Shown in pieces: positions 32,929 through 41,397 of a stretch of DNA of 64,000 nt. The notes beneath the pieces are model-generated. The model was given only the letters and a program-made list of their open reading frames with translations. It ran no database searches and was not told where the DNA came from. Position 1 is the stretch's first letter. Every line of letters begins with the position of its first letter. Both the position numbers and the translations under genes were made by a program. Source of the stretch: Alphaproteobacteria bacterium (GTDB taxonomy: Bacteria; Pseudomonadota; Alphaproteobacteria; CALKHQ01); assembly GCA_041396705.1 (NCBI GenBank), contig JAWKYB010000009.1:185693-249692 (forward strand), written 5' to 3'.

Positions 32929-33771
32929 ATGCGCAGCGGCCGCCGAGGTAGCTCAACACTGGCCGTTCCATGGATCGTCGCCGGCATCCTGGGCGCAGCC
33001 GGCTGTGCGGCCGCGGCGGCGGAAACCGCGATGGCGCCGTCCGACAGCGGCCGCTTCGACCTCACCAACTGGAAACTGACGCTGCCGGTGGACGAGGATG
33101 GCGAGTCCGACGACGACGCCATCGAGATCGAGGACCTTGCCGGCTACGCCGACCCGGACTGGTTCTATGCCACGCCGGAAGGGGCCATGGTGTTCACCGC
33201 CCCGGTCGACGGCGCCACCACCGGCGGCTCGCGCTACCCGCGTTGCGAACTGCGCGAGATGATCGGCGGCGCGCGCGCGGCCTGGACGCTGGCGCAAGGC
33301 GGCACGCTGTCGGCAACGGTGTCGGTCGACCGCGTGCCGGAGCGCGACGACGGAACGCCGGGGCGGCTGATCGTCGGCCAGATCCACGGCGAGGACGACG
33401 AGCTGGTCCGGCTCTACTACCAGGACGGCACCGTCTATTTCATGAACGAGCACGCGGGGCCGGACGACGAGGAACTGCGCTTCGACCTGCCGGATTCCGC
33501 CGGCCGCCTGCCCGACATCGGCCTCGGCGAGCGCTTCGCCTATCTGATCGAGGCCGGCTCCGACCGGCTGACGGTCGAGCTGCACGCCGACGGGCGGGTC
33601 TATCGCTCGGACAGCGTGCCGAACCCGGTCTGGCAGGACGACCGGTTCTACTTCAAGGCCGGCGTCTATCTCGGCGTCAACGATGACAGCGGTAGCGGCA
33701 TCGGCCGGGTCAGCTTCTACGCGCTCGACGTCGGTCACACGCCGGGGATCGGACGGGGAGGGCTGCAATGA
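32929..33771 (+). CDS. Alginate lyase, polysaccharide lyase family 7 (first copy)
   Basis: 280-residue exported PL7 enzyme that cleaves alginate by beta-elimination. The three catalytic conserved regions are visible: RYPRCELREM (RxELR; the usual S/T is Cys here), GQIHGEDDELVRL (QIH) and RFYFKAGVYLGVN (YFKAGxY). The QIH form has been linked to guluronate-containing substrate. N-terminal WIVAGILGAAGCAAAAAE is a signal with a poor lipobox. Acid-rich (DEDGESDDDAIEIED), as in secreted marine enzymes. Its stop overlaps the ATG of the second copy (ATGA). Confidence 0.92.
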   Translation: MRSGRRGSSTLAVPWIVAGILGAAGCAAAAAETAMAPSDSGRFDLTNWKLTLPVDEDGESDDDAIEIEDLAGYADPDWFYATPEGAMVFTAPVDGATTGGSRYPRCELREMIGGARAAWTLAQGGTLSATVSVDRVPERDDGTPGRLIVGQIHGEDDELVRLYYQDGTVYFMNEHAGPDDEELRFDLPDSAGRLPDIGLGERFAYLIEAGSDRLTVELHADGRVYRSDSVPNPVWQDDRFYFKAGVYLGVNDDSGSGIGRVSFYALDVGHTPGIGRGGLQ

Positions 33772-34607
33772 CCCCGACGCCGCGAGCACTGAGGCGGGGC
33801 GCCGTGCCGGCGCTTGTTGCGGCGGCGCTTGCGGCCGGCACCGCCTGCGTCGCGCACCAGCAGCAGGTGGCCGACGAATCGACCGGGCCGTTCGACCTGG
33901 CCGCGTGGAAACTGACCCTGCCTGTCGATGCCGAGGGCGGGCTCGACGGGGCCGCGATCGAGGTCAAGGATCTGCTCGGCTTCGCCGAACCGCCGTTCTT
34001 CACGCCCACGGGCACCGGCGCGGTGAGGTTCGAGGTGCCGTCGGAAGGCGCGCATCGCGGGCGCTCGCACTATCCGCGCAGCGAACTCAGGGAGATGCCA
34101 GGCGGCGAGCCGGCCGCCTGGTCGCTGTCCGAGGGTGGAACGATGAGCGCGACGCTGCGGGTCGAGCAGGTGCCGGTCAAGCGGGCCGGCGCGCCGGCGC
34201 GGATGATCATCGGGCAGATCCACGGCCAGGACAAGGAACTGGTCCGGCTGGTCTATGACGGCGACACGATCTTCTTCATCAACAGCCACGCCGGCCCGGA
34301 CGACGTCGAGGCGAAGTTCTGGCCGGTCGACGCCGCCGGAGACGAGGCAGACATCGCGGTCGGCGAGCGCTTCTCCTACCTGATCGACGCGCGCGGCGAC
34401 GTGCTGACGGTGGAGATCCACGCCGACGGCGCGGTCTATCGCTCGGTGACGCCGATCAACGCGATCTGGCAGGCCGACCGCTTCTATTTCAAGGCCGGCG
34501 TGTACATCAACGTGAACCCGGACAACGGCCACGGCACCGCGGCGGCGACCTTCTACGCCCTCGACGTCGGCCACAGTCCCGGGGCGGGCCGCGGCGGGCT
34601 GATCTAG
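33768..34607 (+). CDS. Alginate lyase, polysaccharide lyase family 7 (second copy)
   Basis: 279-residue paralogue of the upstream enzyme, translationally coupled to it. Motifs: HYPRSELREM (canonical RSELR), GQIHGQDKELVRL and RFYFKAGVYINVN. N terminus VAAALAAGTACVAHQQQ is a signal peptide with a lipobox-like GTAC. It is clearly homologous along its full length yet diverged, so the pair comes from an old tandem duplication and may differ in substrate range or cell location. No alginate transporter, oligoalginate lyase or uronate genes are next to it; a TRAP binding protein with a GntR regulator lies about 29 kb away. Confidence 0.92.
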   Translation: MTPTPRALRRGAVPALVAAALAAGTACVAHQQQVADESTGPFDLAAWKLTLPVDAEGGLDGAAIEVKDLLGFAEPPFFTPTGTGAVRFEVPSEGAHRGRSHYPRSELREMPGGEPAAWSLSEGGTMSATLRVEQVPVKRAGAPARMIIGQIHGQDKELVRLVYDGDTIFFINSHAGPDDVEAKFWPVDAAGDEADIAVGERFSYLIDARGDVLTVEIHADGAVYRSVTPINAIWQADRFYFKAGVYINVNPDNGHGTAAATFYALDVGHSPGAGRGGLI

Positions 34608-34664
34608 ACGGGCCGCCGGCTATCGGCGCTGCATTGCGCGCGGCGACCGCCCGGTTGCGCCGGG

Positions 34665-35138
34665 TCAGTCGGCATCGTCGTTGCAGCGGGCCCACTCGAC
34701 CATATGCCAGCCGGCGTAGAAGCCGGGCATGGAGCCGAATTCGCTCTGCTGCTGCTCGCGCACCTCGAGCGTGCCGCCGCACAGCGGGCGGGTGACGGTC
34801 AGCGTGTACTCGGTGCCGCCGGACCCGACGGTGACGGACCGGACCGCATAGGCTGCCGCGAAGCCGTCGAACTGGCGCGTCTCGGCAAGCGGGGCACCGG
34901 CGGCATCGGGCTGCTCGGGCAGCCAATGCACCGTCACCACCGTCGGCGACCGGTCGCCGGGGTTGCCGTCGGGGTAGACGATGAAGCCGTCGTCGGTCTG
35001 CTCCACCGTCGCGACGGCATCGACCGGCACGGCGAAGCCGAACGGATGGGCGACATAGTAGCTCTGGCTGGCCGTCGCACGATGCGCCGGCAGGGCGGCC
35101 GCTGCCAGCAGCGCAGGAGCCAGGAGCCGGTGCGCCAT
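34665..35138 (-). CDS. Exported protein of unknown function
   Basis: 157-residue protein with a signal peptide (MAHRLLAPALLAAAALPAHRATA) and a mature domain starting SQSYYVAHPFGFAVPVDA. It contains two distant Cys residues (RPLCGGTLEV and WARCNDD). The layout HPFGFAVPVDAVATVEQTDDGFIVYPDGNP suggests a beta-rich stress or colicin-release-like periplasmic domain, but I do not recognise the family. It lies 22 bases downstream of a lipoprotein gene on the same strand, probably co-transcribed. Start at 35138 is the first Met before the signal. Confidence 0.65.
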   Translation of the reverse strand: MAHRLLAPALLAAAALPAHRATASQSYYVAHPFGFAVPVDAVATVEQTDDGFIVYPDGNPGDRSPTVVTVHWLPEQPDAAGAPLAETRQFDGFAAAYAVRSVTVGSGGTEYTLTVTRPLCGGTLEVREQQQSEFGSMPGFYAGWHMVEWARCNDDAD

Positions 35139-35160
35139 GGCGGACACCCGGCGCACCTGG

Positions 35161-35565
35161 CTACGCCCGGCAGCCGTCGCCTTCGAACTCGACCTTGACC
35201 ACGCGTCCGGCCGGATCGGTGGTGAACCGCGTGGTGCAGATGCGCGTGATCTCGCTGACATCCTCACCCAGCTGGGACGGCCGCTGCAGCGGGATCACCT
35301 GGCCGGTCTGGGTGTGCACGTAATACTGGCTCGACCAGGTCTGGAACAGCCGCGGCCGGCGCTCGATCGACAGCTCCTCCCACTCGTAGACGGTGCTGCC
35401 GTCGGCCAGCTGGAAGCTGGAATCAGGCGGGCCGAGGTCCATCACGACGCTGTCGATCGACGCGCCCATATAGCCCTCGACCTGCTGCTGATAGCCGGAG
35501 CGGGAAACGCAGGCGGCGAGCAGCAGTGCTGCCGCCGCCGCGGTAAGCCTGAGGATCGCGGGCAT
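35161..35565 (-). CDS. Lipoprotein, SmpA/OmlA-like length, unknown function
   Basis: 134-residue lipoprotein: lipobox LLLAAC at residues 14-19. The mature part QQQVEGYMGASIDSVVMDLGPPDSSFQLADGSTVYEWEE has the look of small outer-membrane proteins in which a 'G.....V...LG.P......DG...Y.W' unit occurs (SmpA/OmlA- or DUF-type). The C terminus has a Cys pair (RICTTRF, EGDGCRA). Function unknown. It precedes the exported protein at 34665 in the same direction. ATG at 35565 is chosen since it begins the signal peptide; an upstream in-frame Met adds 14 non-signal residues. Confidence 0.72.
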   Translation of the reverse strand: MPAILRLTAAAAALLLAACVSRSGYQQQVEGYMGASIDSVVMDLGPPDSSFQLADGSTVYEWEELSIERRPRLFQTWSSQYYVHTQTGQVIPLQRPSQLGEDVSEITRICTTRFTTDPAGRVVKVEFEGDGCRA

Positions 35566-35748
35566 GGAGTTCCGTCCCGTCGGCTGCTGTGGGTCCTGGT
35601 TGCACATGGCGCCCGATCAATGCGGCGGCAATGTGACGGGCACCGTCGCTTGCATCATGCGCCGTCACCGAAGCCGATGGCATGCGCCAAGCCATCGAAC
35701 CCGCCCAACCGGTCGCCGGCCGGCCGCATTCGTCCGGTCGGGCGCGGG

Positions 35749-36228
35749 TTAGCGGCGGCGCAGAATGCCCCGGCGGCGCTTCTCGACATAGCGCTGGTGA
35801 TGCTCCTCCGCCGGCCACCAGGGCCCGGCGTCGGCGATCTCGGTGGCGATGTCGCCGTGGAACTCGCGTTGGTGCGCGGCCCGCGACGCCTCGGCGACGG
35901 CGCGCTGGCCGGCGTCGGCGACGAAGATGGCCGAGCGGTACTGGCTACCGACGTCGAGCCCCTGGCGATGCACCTGGGTCGGATCGTGCAGGTCCCAGAA
36001 GGCGTCGACCAGCCGTTCGTAGCTGATCCGGGCCGGGTCGAACACCACGCGCACCGCTTCCGCATGGCCGGTGCGCTTGCCGCAGACCTGCTCATAGGTC
36101 GGCTCGGCGGTGGTGCCGCCGGTGTAGCCGACCTCGGTGTCGACCACGCCGTCGATGTCGCGGAACGACTGCTCGACGCCCCAGAAGCACCCGGCGGCAA
36201 AAACGGCGGTCTCGGTCCTGTCGGCCAT
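35749..36228 (-). CDS. msrA: Peptide methionine sulfoxide reductase A
   Basis: 159-residue enzyme that reduces methionine S-sulfoxide in proteins with thioredoxin. The catalytic motif AAGCFWGVE at residues 10-18 holds the nucleophilic Cys, followed by VGYTGG, YEQVCGKRTGHAEAVRVVFDP and VGSQYRSAIFV, all strongly conserved in MsrA. The end WWPAEEHHQRYVEKRRRG is typical except that a C-terminal resolving Cys is absent, suggesting the one-Cys or mid-Cys type. No signal peptide, so cytoplasmic. Confidence 0.95.
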   Translation of the reverse strand: MADRTETAVFAAGCFWGVEQSFRDIDGVVDTEVGYTGGTTAEPTYEQVCGKRTGHAEAVRVVFDPARISYERLVDAFWDLHDPTQVHRQGLDVGSQYRSAIFVADAGQRAVAEASRAAHQREFHGDIATEIADAGPWWPAEEHHQRYVEKRRRGILRRR

Positions 36229-36295
36229 GGGCGTTTCATCCTCGGACTTGCTGCGCGGCGAAGCTAGCGGCGGGCCGACCGGCCGGCAATGCCGC

Positions 36296-37480
36296 TCACG
36301 CAGGCGTGCGCAGCGCCAGCGGGGCGGCGCCCAGCGCCTCGGTCGCGTCTGCGGGCGCCAGGCCGAGGCCGGCGACGGCCAGGCTGGCGAGATAGGCCCG
36401 GAAGTCCGTGGTTGGCAGGGGGTCGCGGTCGACAAGGTCGGCGAGCGAGGGCTGCACGCCGTGCCAGCCGCCGGCAACCGCGCCGCCCAGCACCAGATGC
36501 GGCGCGGCGGTGCCGTGGTCGGTGCCGCCGCTGCCGTTCTCGGCCAGCCGCCGGCCGAACTCGGAATAGGTGGCGACCGTGGTGGCGCGCCAGCGGCCGG
36601 CCTCGACCAGCGCGGCACGCAGGGCGGCTAGTCCATTGCCGAGCGCCGACAGCAGGGCGTCGTGCACCGCGCGCTGGCCGGCATGGGTGTCGAACCCGGC
36701 CAACGGCACCAGGATCGCGCGGACCGGCGCGCCGCCGGCGACCAGCCGTGCGGCCAGCGCCAGCCGTCGTCCGAAATCGTCGTCCGGGAACGGCGTGGCG
36801 AGCGTGGGCAGGGTCGACAGGGCTTCGGCCAGACCGGACTGCGCCGCGGCGAGCCGGCGCTGCACTTCGAGAATGTGGCCGAGCGCCGGGTTGGCCGGCG
36901 CCGCGGACGCGACATTGGCCGCCGGCACGCTCCGCGGCAGCGTGGCGCCGGCGCTCAGCGCATAGGCGGTGACGTTGCCGCCGGCGACGTTGACCATCGG
37001 GTCGGCGCCGATCACCAGCAGGTCCAGCGGACGCCGCGGCCCGAGCGCCGCGGGCAGCGTCCGCGCCAGCCAGCCGGTGGGCAGCGGTGCGGCTGGCGTG
37101 CCGCCGGTCTCCCACACGTCCATCGAGCGGAAATGCGAACGGTCGGCCGGCGCATAGCCGACGCCGCGGACGACGGCGAGGTCGCCCGCCGCCCAGGCAT
37201 CCTCCAGACCGGCGAGGCCGGGATGCAGCCCCAGGCCGTCGCCGAGGTCGAGCACGTCGGCCGCGGTGAGCCCGATCTGCGGGCGGGCGCGGCGATAGGC
37301 CGGGTCGGCGTAAGGCACCAGCGTGTTGAGCCCGTCATTGCCACCGGCCAGCTTGACCAGGATCAGCACGCGGTCGTCGGCGGCCTGCGCCAGCGGCCGC
37401 CGCGGCAGCGCCAGCGCCGTGGCGCCGGAGGCAAGGCCGGCGAGCATCCGGCGGCGGGTAAGGGCGGCCGGCGCGCTCAT
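36296..37480 (-). CDS. DUF1501 family Tat-exported protein
   Basis: 394-residue protein with a Tat-like signal (LTRRRMLAGLASGATALALPRRPLAQA). The core LVLILVKLAGGNDGLNTLVPY-type opening (ILVKLAGGNDGLNTLVPYADP) and AGFDTHAGQRAVHDALLS, VATYSEFGRRLAENGSGGTDHGTAAPHLVLGG are the conserved DUF1501 (sulfatase-like fold) blocks. Function is unknown; the family is always paired with DUF1800, as here: its ATG overlaps the stop of the DUF1800 gene (ATGA). The pair is thought to act in the envelope or on extracellular polymers, but without a proven reaction. Confidence 0.92.
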   Translation of the reverse strand: MSAPAALTRRRMLAGLASGATALALPRRPLAQAADDRVLILVKLAGGNDGLNTLVPYADPAYRRARPQIGLTAADVLDLGDGLGLHPGLAGLEDAWAAGDLAVVRGVGYAPADRSHFRSMDVWETGGTPAAPLPTGWLARTLPAALGPRRPLDLLVIGADPMVNVAGGNVTAYALSAGATLPRSVPAANVASAAPANPALGHILEVQRRLAAAQSGLAEALSTLPTLATPFPDDDFGRRLALAARLVAGGAPVRAILVPLAGFDTHAGQRAVHDALLSALGNGLAALRAALVEAGRWRATTVATYSEFGRRLAENGSGGTDHGTAAPHLVLGGAVAGGWHGVQPSLADLVDRDPLPTTDFRAYLASLAVAGLGLAPADATEALGAAPLALRTPA

Positions 37481-38946
37481 TTCAACTGGAACGCCGGGTC
37501 GGCCAGCCAGCCGCGCGCCAGGTCGGCCAGCACTTCCGGGTCGGGCGAGGCCGCGACCGGCAGGGCCGCACCGCCGCCGCCGACCGGCGCGATCGGCAGG
37601 ACCAGCGCCTGCAGCCGGTCGGGTGCGCGCCAGGCGAAGGGCAGGCGGTCGAGCCAGCGCACCAGCGCGCCGGACCGCCGTACCGCCAGCCCGGTTTCCT
37701 CCGCCGCCGGCGCGCGGCCGGCGATGAAGCGCTGCATCGCCTGTTGGCGGGCGGCCAGCGTGGACGGATCGATCCAGGCGTCGCCGCCCGGCCAGCCGGC
37801 CACGTTCGGCGGCTCGAACAGGGCCTGGCCGAGAGCGGCGCACAGGTCCGCGACCGGGTCCGGCGGCGTATCCCAGGCGTCGAGCAGGCGCAGCGTGCCG
37901 ACGGTCCACTCGACCGGTCCTGCGATCATCGCGCCGCGCTCGGCGGGGTCCCAGAACGCCGGCTGCAGCAGGATCGCGCGGACCAGCCTGTCGATGCGCC
38001 AGTCGCTGCGGAAGTCCGCCGCCAGCGCGGCGAGCTCGGCGTCGCCCGGCGGCGTGCTGATGAACTCGGTCCACAGTGCGGCGGCGACGAACTCGGCCGT
38101 GCGCGGCTGCTCGAGCAGGATCGCCACCACGTCGGCGCCGTTCCAGGGCCCGCTCCGGCCGAGAATCGTCTTGTCGCCGTCGTCGTGGCGCGCCGGCACG
38201 AACAGGGCGTCGCCGGTGGCGGGATGCACGGTCCAGCCGGTCAGCGCGCGGGCGGCCTCGGCCACGTCCGCCTCGGAATAGTGGCCGACGCCGAGGGTGA
38301 ACAGCTCCATCACCTCGCGGGCGAAATTCTCGTTCGGCGCTCCGACGACATTGGCGCCGCCGTCGAGGTACAGCAGCATCGCCGGGTCGACCGCGATGTC
38401 GGCCAGCAGCACGTCGAACCGGGCCAGCGCGTGGCGCCGCAGCAGCCGGTTCTGGCGCAGCATCAGCTGCGGCGAGCGCACCTTGTCCAGCGCGCTGGCG
38501 AAATGGCCGTGCCAGAACAGCGTCATCCGTTCCTGCAGCGGCACCCGGGTGAGCAGCATGCGCTCGACCCACCAGGCCTGCAGCGTGGCGCCCTGGCGGG
38601 CGATCAGGGCGTCGGCGACGGCCACGTCGTCCAGGCGGCGCGCGGTCATCGGATTGTCGTCGGCCCACTCGGGCAGCGGCCCGCCCACCGGCAGCGCCGC
38701 CTCGCTGACGATCAGCGCCACCGCCCGCGCGCGGTCCATCGGCAGCAGGCGCTCGATCTCGGCCGGGCTGGCGCCGAAACCGGTGCGCACCACCAGGTGG
38801 CGCGCCTCGTCCGGAGTCAGCGCCGCAACGCCGCCGCAAGTCAGCAGCCAGGCGGCCAGCGCGGCCGCCAGCCCCCGCGCCAGGGCGCGCAGGGCGCTGC
38901 ATGCAACCGCTCTGGAAGGCGATCCCGGATCGTGTAATCTCGACAT
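37477..38946 (-). CDS. DUF1800 family exported protein
   Basis: About 489-residue partner of the DUF1501 protein. After a signal (RGLAAALAAWLLTCGGVAA) come the family blocks EARHLVVRTGFGASPAEIERLL, MTLFWHGHFAS, MLLYLDGGANVVGAPNENFAREVMELFTLGVGHY (the PNENFARE.MELF signature) and NVAGWPGGDAWIDPSTLAARQ. Function unknown. The start is uncertain: ATG at 38946 or 38958; the second would leave only three bases to the divergent peptidase start at 38962. A frame continuing upstream to 39528 is the shadow of that gene. Confidence 0.9.
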   Translation of the reverse strand: MSRLHDPGSPSRAVACSALRALARGLAAALAAWLLTCGGVAALTPDEARHLVVRTGFGASPAEIERLLPMDRARAVALIVSEAALPVGGPLPEWADDNPMTARRLDDVAVADALIARQGATLQAWWVERMLLTRVPLQERMTLFWHGHFASALDKVRSPQLMLRQNRLLRRHALARFDVLLADIAVDPAMLLYLDGGANVVGAPNENFAREVMELFTLGVGHYSEADVAEAARALTGWTVHPATGDALFVPARHDDGDKTILGRSGPWNGADVVAILLEQPRTAEFVAAALWTEFISTPPGDAELAALAADFRSDWRIDRLVRAILLQPAFWDPAERGAMIAGPVEWTVGTLRLLDAWDTPPDPVADLCAALGQALFEPPNVAGWPGGDAWIDPSTLAARQQAMQRFIAGRAPAAEETGLAVRRSGALVRWLDRLPFAWRAPDRLQALVLPIAPVGGGGAALPVAASPDPEVLADLARGWLADPAFQLK

Positions 38947-38961
38947 CGGCGTAAACATATC

Positions 38962-39912
38962 ATGGACAGCGCAGGCCCGGGGCTGTTCCCGCCGATCGAG
39001 CCGTTCGACAGCGGCATGCTGGCGGTCGGCGACGGCCACCAGCTGTACTGGGAGCAGTCGGGCCGGCCCGACGGCACGCCGGTCGTGTTCCTGCACGGCG
39101 GACCGGGAGCCGGCTGCGCGCCGACCCACCGCCGCTTCTTCGACCCCGCCTTCTACCGCATCGTGCTGTTCGACCAGCGCGGTGCCGGCAAGTCGACGCC
39201 GTCCGGCGAGCTCGCCGCCAACACCACGGCGCATCTGGTCGAGGACCTGGAGCCCTGCGCCGCCACCTCGGCATCGGCCGCTGGGTGGTGTTCGGCGGTT
39301 CTGGGGCAACGCCTGGCACTGGCCTATGCCCAGGTTCACCCGCAGGTCTGCCGCGGCCTGATCCTGCGCGGCATCTTCCTGGGCAGCGACGCCGAGGTCG
39401 ACTGGTTCATGTACGGCATCGGCCGGTTCTATCCGGAGGCCTACCGCGCTTTCGTCGAGGCGATTCCGGCGCTGGAGCGCGACGACCTGCTCCATGTGCC
39501 GCCGGCTGACCGCGCCGGACCGCGCCACCCGCCGCGGCGCGGCGCTGGCCTGGAGCCGCTACGAAGGCGCCTGCTCGACGCTGTTGCCGAGCCAGGACAC
39601 CGTGCTCAGCTTCTCCGAGATCGATTTCGCCGAGCGGCTGGCGCGGATCGAGGGCGCACTACTTCGTCAACCGGCTGTTCCCTGGAGCCAGCGCGCTGCC
39701 TGGCGAGGGTGGAGGCGATCCGCCACCTGCCGGCGGTGATCGTCCAGGGCCGCTACGACATGGTCTGCCCGATCGCCACCGCCGACCAGCTGCACAGGGC
39801 GTGGCCGGAAGCGACCTACGACGTGGTGGCCGACGCCGGCCACGCCGCGCTGGAGCCCGGCATCCGCCGCGCGCTGATCAACGCCAGCGAACGATTCAAA
39901 CGGCTGGGCTGA
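38962..39912 (+). pseudogene. pip: Prolyl aminopeptidase (proline iminopeptidase), several indels
   Basis: Cytoplasmic serine peptidase of family S33 that removes N-terminal proline. The frame stays open, but two stretches are out of register. Clean parts: LFPPIEPFDSGMLAVGDGHQLYWEQSG, VVFLHGGPGAGC, RIVLFDQRGAGKSTPSGELAANTT, then VIVQGRYDMVCPIATADQLHRAWPEA and ADAGHAALEPG (catalytic Asp and His). Around 39254-39320 the other frame gives LRRHLGIGRWVVFGG and a broken nucleophile elbow (expected GGSWG), and around 39498-39680 it gives RRLTAPDRATRRGAALAWSRYEGA and FSEIDFAERLARIE. At least four single-base changes, net zero. Length matches the family. Sequencing error likely. Confidence 0.85.
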
Positions 39913-39935
39913 GCGTCCGGGCCCGGTCAGGGGCC

Positions 39936-39964
39936 TTGCACTTCGCCGCCGGATCGACTAGAAG
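39936..39964 (+). promoter_or_regulatory. Candidate sigma70 promoter for rpmF
   Basis: TTGCAC (39936-39941) and TAGAAG (39959-39964) are separated by exactly 17 bases. The pair lies 69 bases before the L32 start codon, in the only intergenic gap upstream of it. Fits a housekeeping ribosomal-protein promoter. Confidence 0.5.
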
Positions 39965-40032
39965 CGCGGTCTTCGCGCGGGCGGGATCGCCGTGCGCCCG
40001 TCATCTACGTGCTTGCTCAGGGGAATCGGACC

Positions 40033-40209
40033 ATGGCCGTCCCGAAGAAAAAGGTGTCGAAGTCGCGGCGGAACAACCGCCGTTCGCACGACAGGCTGGA
40101 CGTGCCGGCCTATGTCGTCGACCAGGAGACCGGCGAGCTGCGCCGGCCGCACCACGTCGACCTGACCACCGGCCGTTACAAGGGCCGGCAGGTGTTCGAA
40201 CCGAAGTGA
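40033..40209 (+). CDS. rpmF: 50S ribosomal protein L32
   Basis: 58-residue ribosomal protein. MAVPKKKVSKSRRNNRRSHDRL is the classical L32 N terminus, with a conserved basic RR..RR..H run. The zinc-binding Cys residues of some L32 forms are absent, as is usual in alphaproteobacteria (C- form). A GGGGAATCGG-type leader precedes the ATG. It has its own promoter-like and terminator-like signals, so is transcribed alone. Confidence 0.97.
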   Translation: MAVPKKKVSKSRRNNRRSHDRLDVPAYVVDQETGELRRPHHVDLTTGRYKGRQVFEPK

Positions 40210-40251
40210 ACGTGGGCGCCGCCCGGGTGCGGCGCCGCCTCGACCTTCCGG

Positions 40252-40275
40252 AACGCGGCGCATGCGCCGCGTTTT
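40252..40275 (+). terminator. Intrinsic terminator after rpmF
   Basis: A perfect 22-base palindrome centred on CATG (arms AACGCGGCGCA and TGCGCCGCGTT, 40252-40273) is followed by TT then GCATTT. It starts 42 bases after the L32 stop. The GC-rich stem followed at once by a run of T is the best intrinsic-terminator match in the window. Confidence 0.8.
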
Positions 40276-40345
40276 GCATTTCCGTGCGCCGGTCGCGTAG
40301 AGTTCCCGCCGGCCGAGCGGGGCCCGAACAACAACAAAGCCGATC

Positions 40346-41365
40346 ATGGCGCAGCCCGCGCGCATCCTGGTCATCAAGCACAGCGCCTTCGGCGACTTCA
40401 TCCTGTCGACCGGCAGCTTTCGCGCGATCCGCGCCCACCATGCCGGCGACCGGATCACGCTGCTGACCACGGAGCCCTTCCGGGCGCTGGCCGAAGCCTG
40501 CCCGTTCTTCGACGCGGTATGGATCGACCCGCGGCCCGGCTGGACGCAGCCGTGGCGTTGGCTGGCGATCGTGCGGCGGCTGCGGGCGGCCCGGTTCGAC
40601 CGGGTCTACGACCTGCAGCGCAACGACCGCACCGCGGCCTATTTCCGGTTGCTGTGGCCGCGCCGGCCGGAATGGGTGGGCACGGTGGCCGGCTGCAGCC
40701 ACCGTTATGTCAAGCCGGCGGACCGCAAGCTGCACATCGTCGAGCGCGAGGTCGCGCAGCTGGCGCCGGCCGGCGTCGATGCGGCGCCCGCGCCGGCGCT
40801 CGACTGGCTGGATGCGGCACCGCCGCTGGCGGCCGAACGCATGGTCCTGCTGGTGCCCGGCAGCGCGCCGCACCGGCCGGAGAAGCGGTGGCCGGCCGCC
40901 GCCTATGGCCGGCTGGCCAAGGACCTTGCGGCATCGGGGTATGTGCCGGTGCTGATCGGCGCCGCCGCCGAGGCAGACGCGCGGGCGATGATCCTGGCGG
41001 TCTGCCCGCAGGCGGTGGACCTGGGCGGGCGGACCGGCATCGCCGAGATCGCGGCGCTCGCCCGCCGGGCCGTCGCCGCGGTCGGCAACGACACCGGGCC
41101 GATGCACGTGATCGCCGGCGTCGGCTGCCCGACGGTCAGCCTGTTCGGCGACGCCTCCGACCCGGCGCTGATCGGCCCGCGCGGCCCGCGCGTGCATGTC
41201 CTGCGCCACGCGCCGCTGCCCGAGCTGGCGGTCGCGCGCGTGCGCCGCCGCGCTGGACTGCGGCGATCGCCGGTTGAAGTGGGCCGGCGGCTGGGGTTAT
41301 CTGCCGGGATAGCAGAGCGACTCAGGGCCGCCGCGGGCGGCGGACGGGTGCGATTGCGGGCCTGA
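40346..41365 (+). CDS. Glycosyltransferase family 9 (heptosyltransferase-like)
   Basis: 339-residue cytoplasmic GT-B glycosyltransferase of the ADP-heptose:LPS heptosyltransferase family. Visible blocks: ILVIKHSAFGDFILSTGSFRAIRAHHAGDRITLLTT (N-terminal Rossmann), DLQRNDRTAAYF, VLLVPGSAPHRPEKRWPAAAYGRLA and VGNDTGPMHVIAGVGCPTVSLFGDASDP (donor site). It would add heptose to the LPS inner core. The last 30 residues (RRSPVEVGRRLGLSAGIAERL) look unlike the family; another frame gives RAALDCGDRRL, so a late frameshift near 41245 cannot be excluded. It precedes glmM by 32 bases, in an envelope-precursor group. Confidence 0.88.
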   Translation: MAQPARILVIKHSAFGDFILSTGSFRAIRAHHAGDRITLLTTEPFRALAEACPFFDAVWIDPRPGWTQPWRWLAIVRRLRAARFDRVYDLQRNDRTAAYFRLLWPRRPEWVGTVAGCSHRYVKPADRKLHIVEREVAQLAPAGVDAAPAPALDWLDAAPPLAAERMVLLVPGSAPHRPEKRWPAAAYGRLAKDLAASGYVPVLIGAAAEADARAMILAVCPQAVDLGGRTGIAEIAALARRAVAAVGNDTGPMHVIAGVGCPTVSLFGDASDPALIGPRGPRVHVLRHAPLPELAVARVRRRAGLRRSPVEVGRRLGLSAGIAERLRAAAGGGRVRLRA

Positions 41366-41397
41366 CGCCCGGCCGCAGCCGAGGGAATGGCGCTTCG

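Noticed and set aside
36296..38902. 868-codon frame covering DUF1501 and most of DUF1800
   Set aside because: Only the last 394 codons are DUF1501; the rest is a shadow of DUF1800, which reads correctly in another frame with an ATGA overlap.
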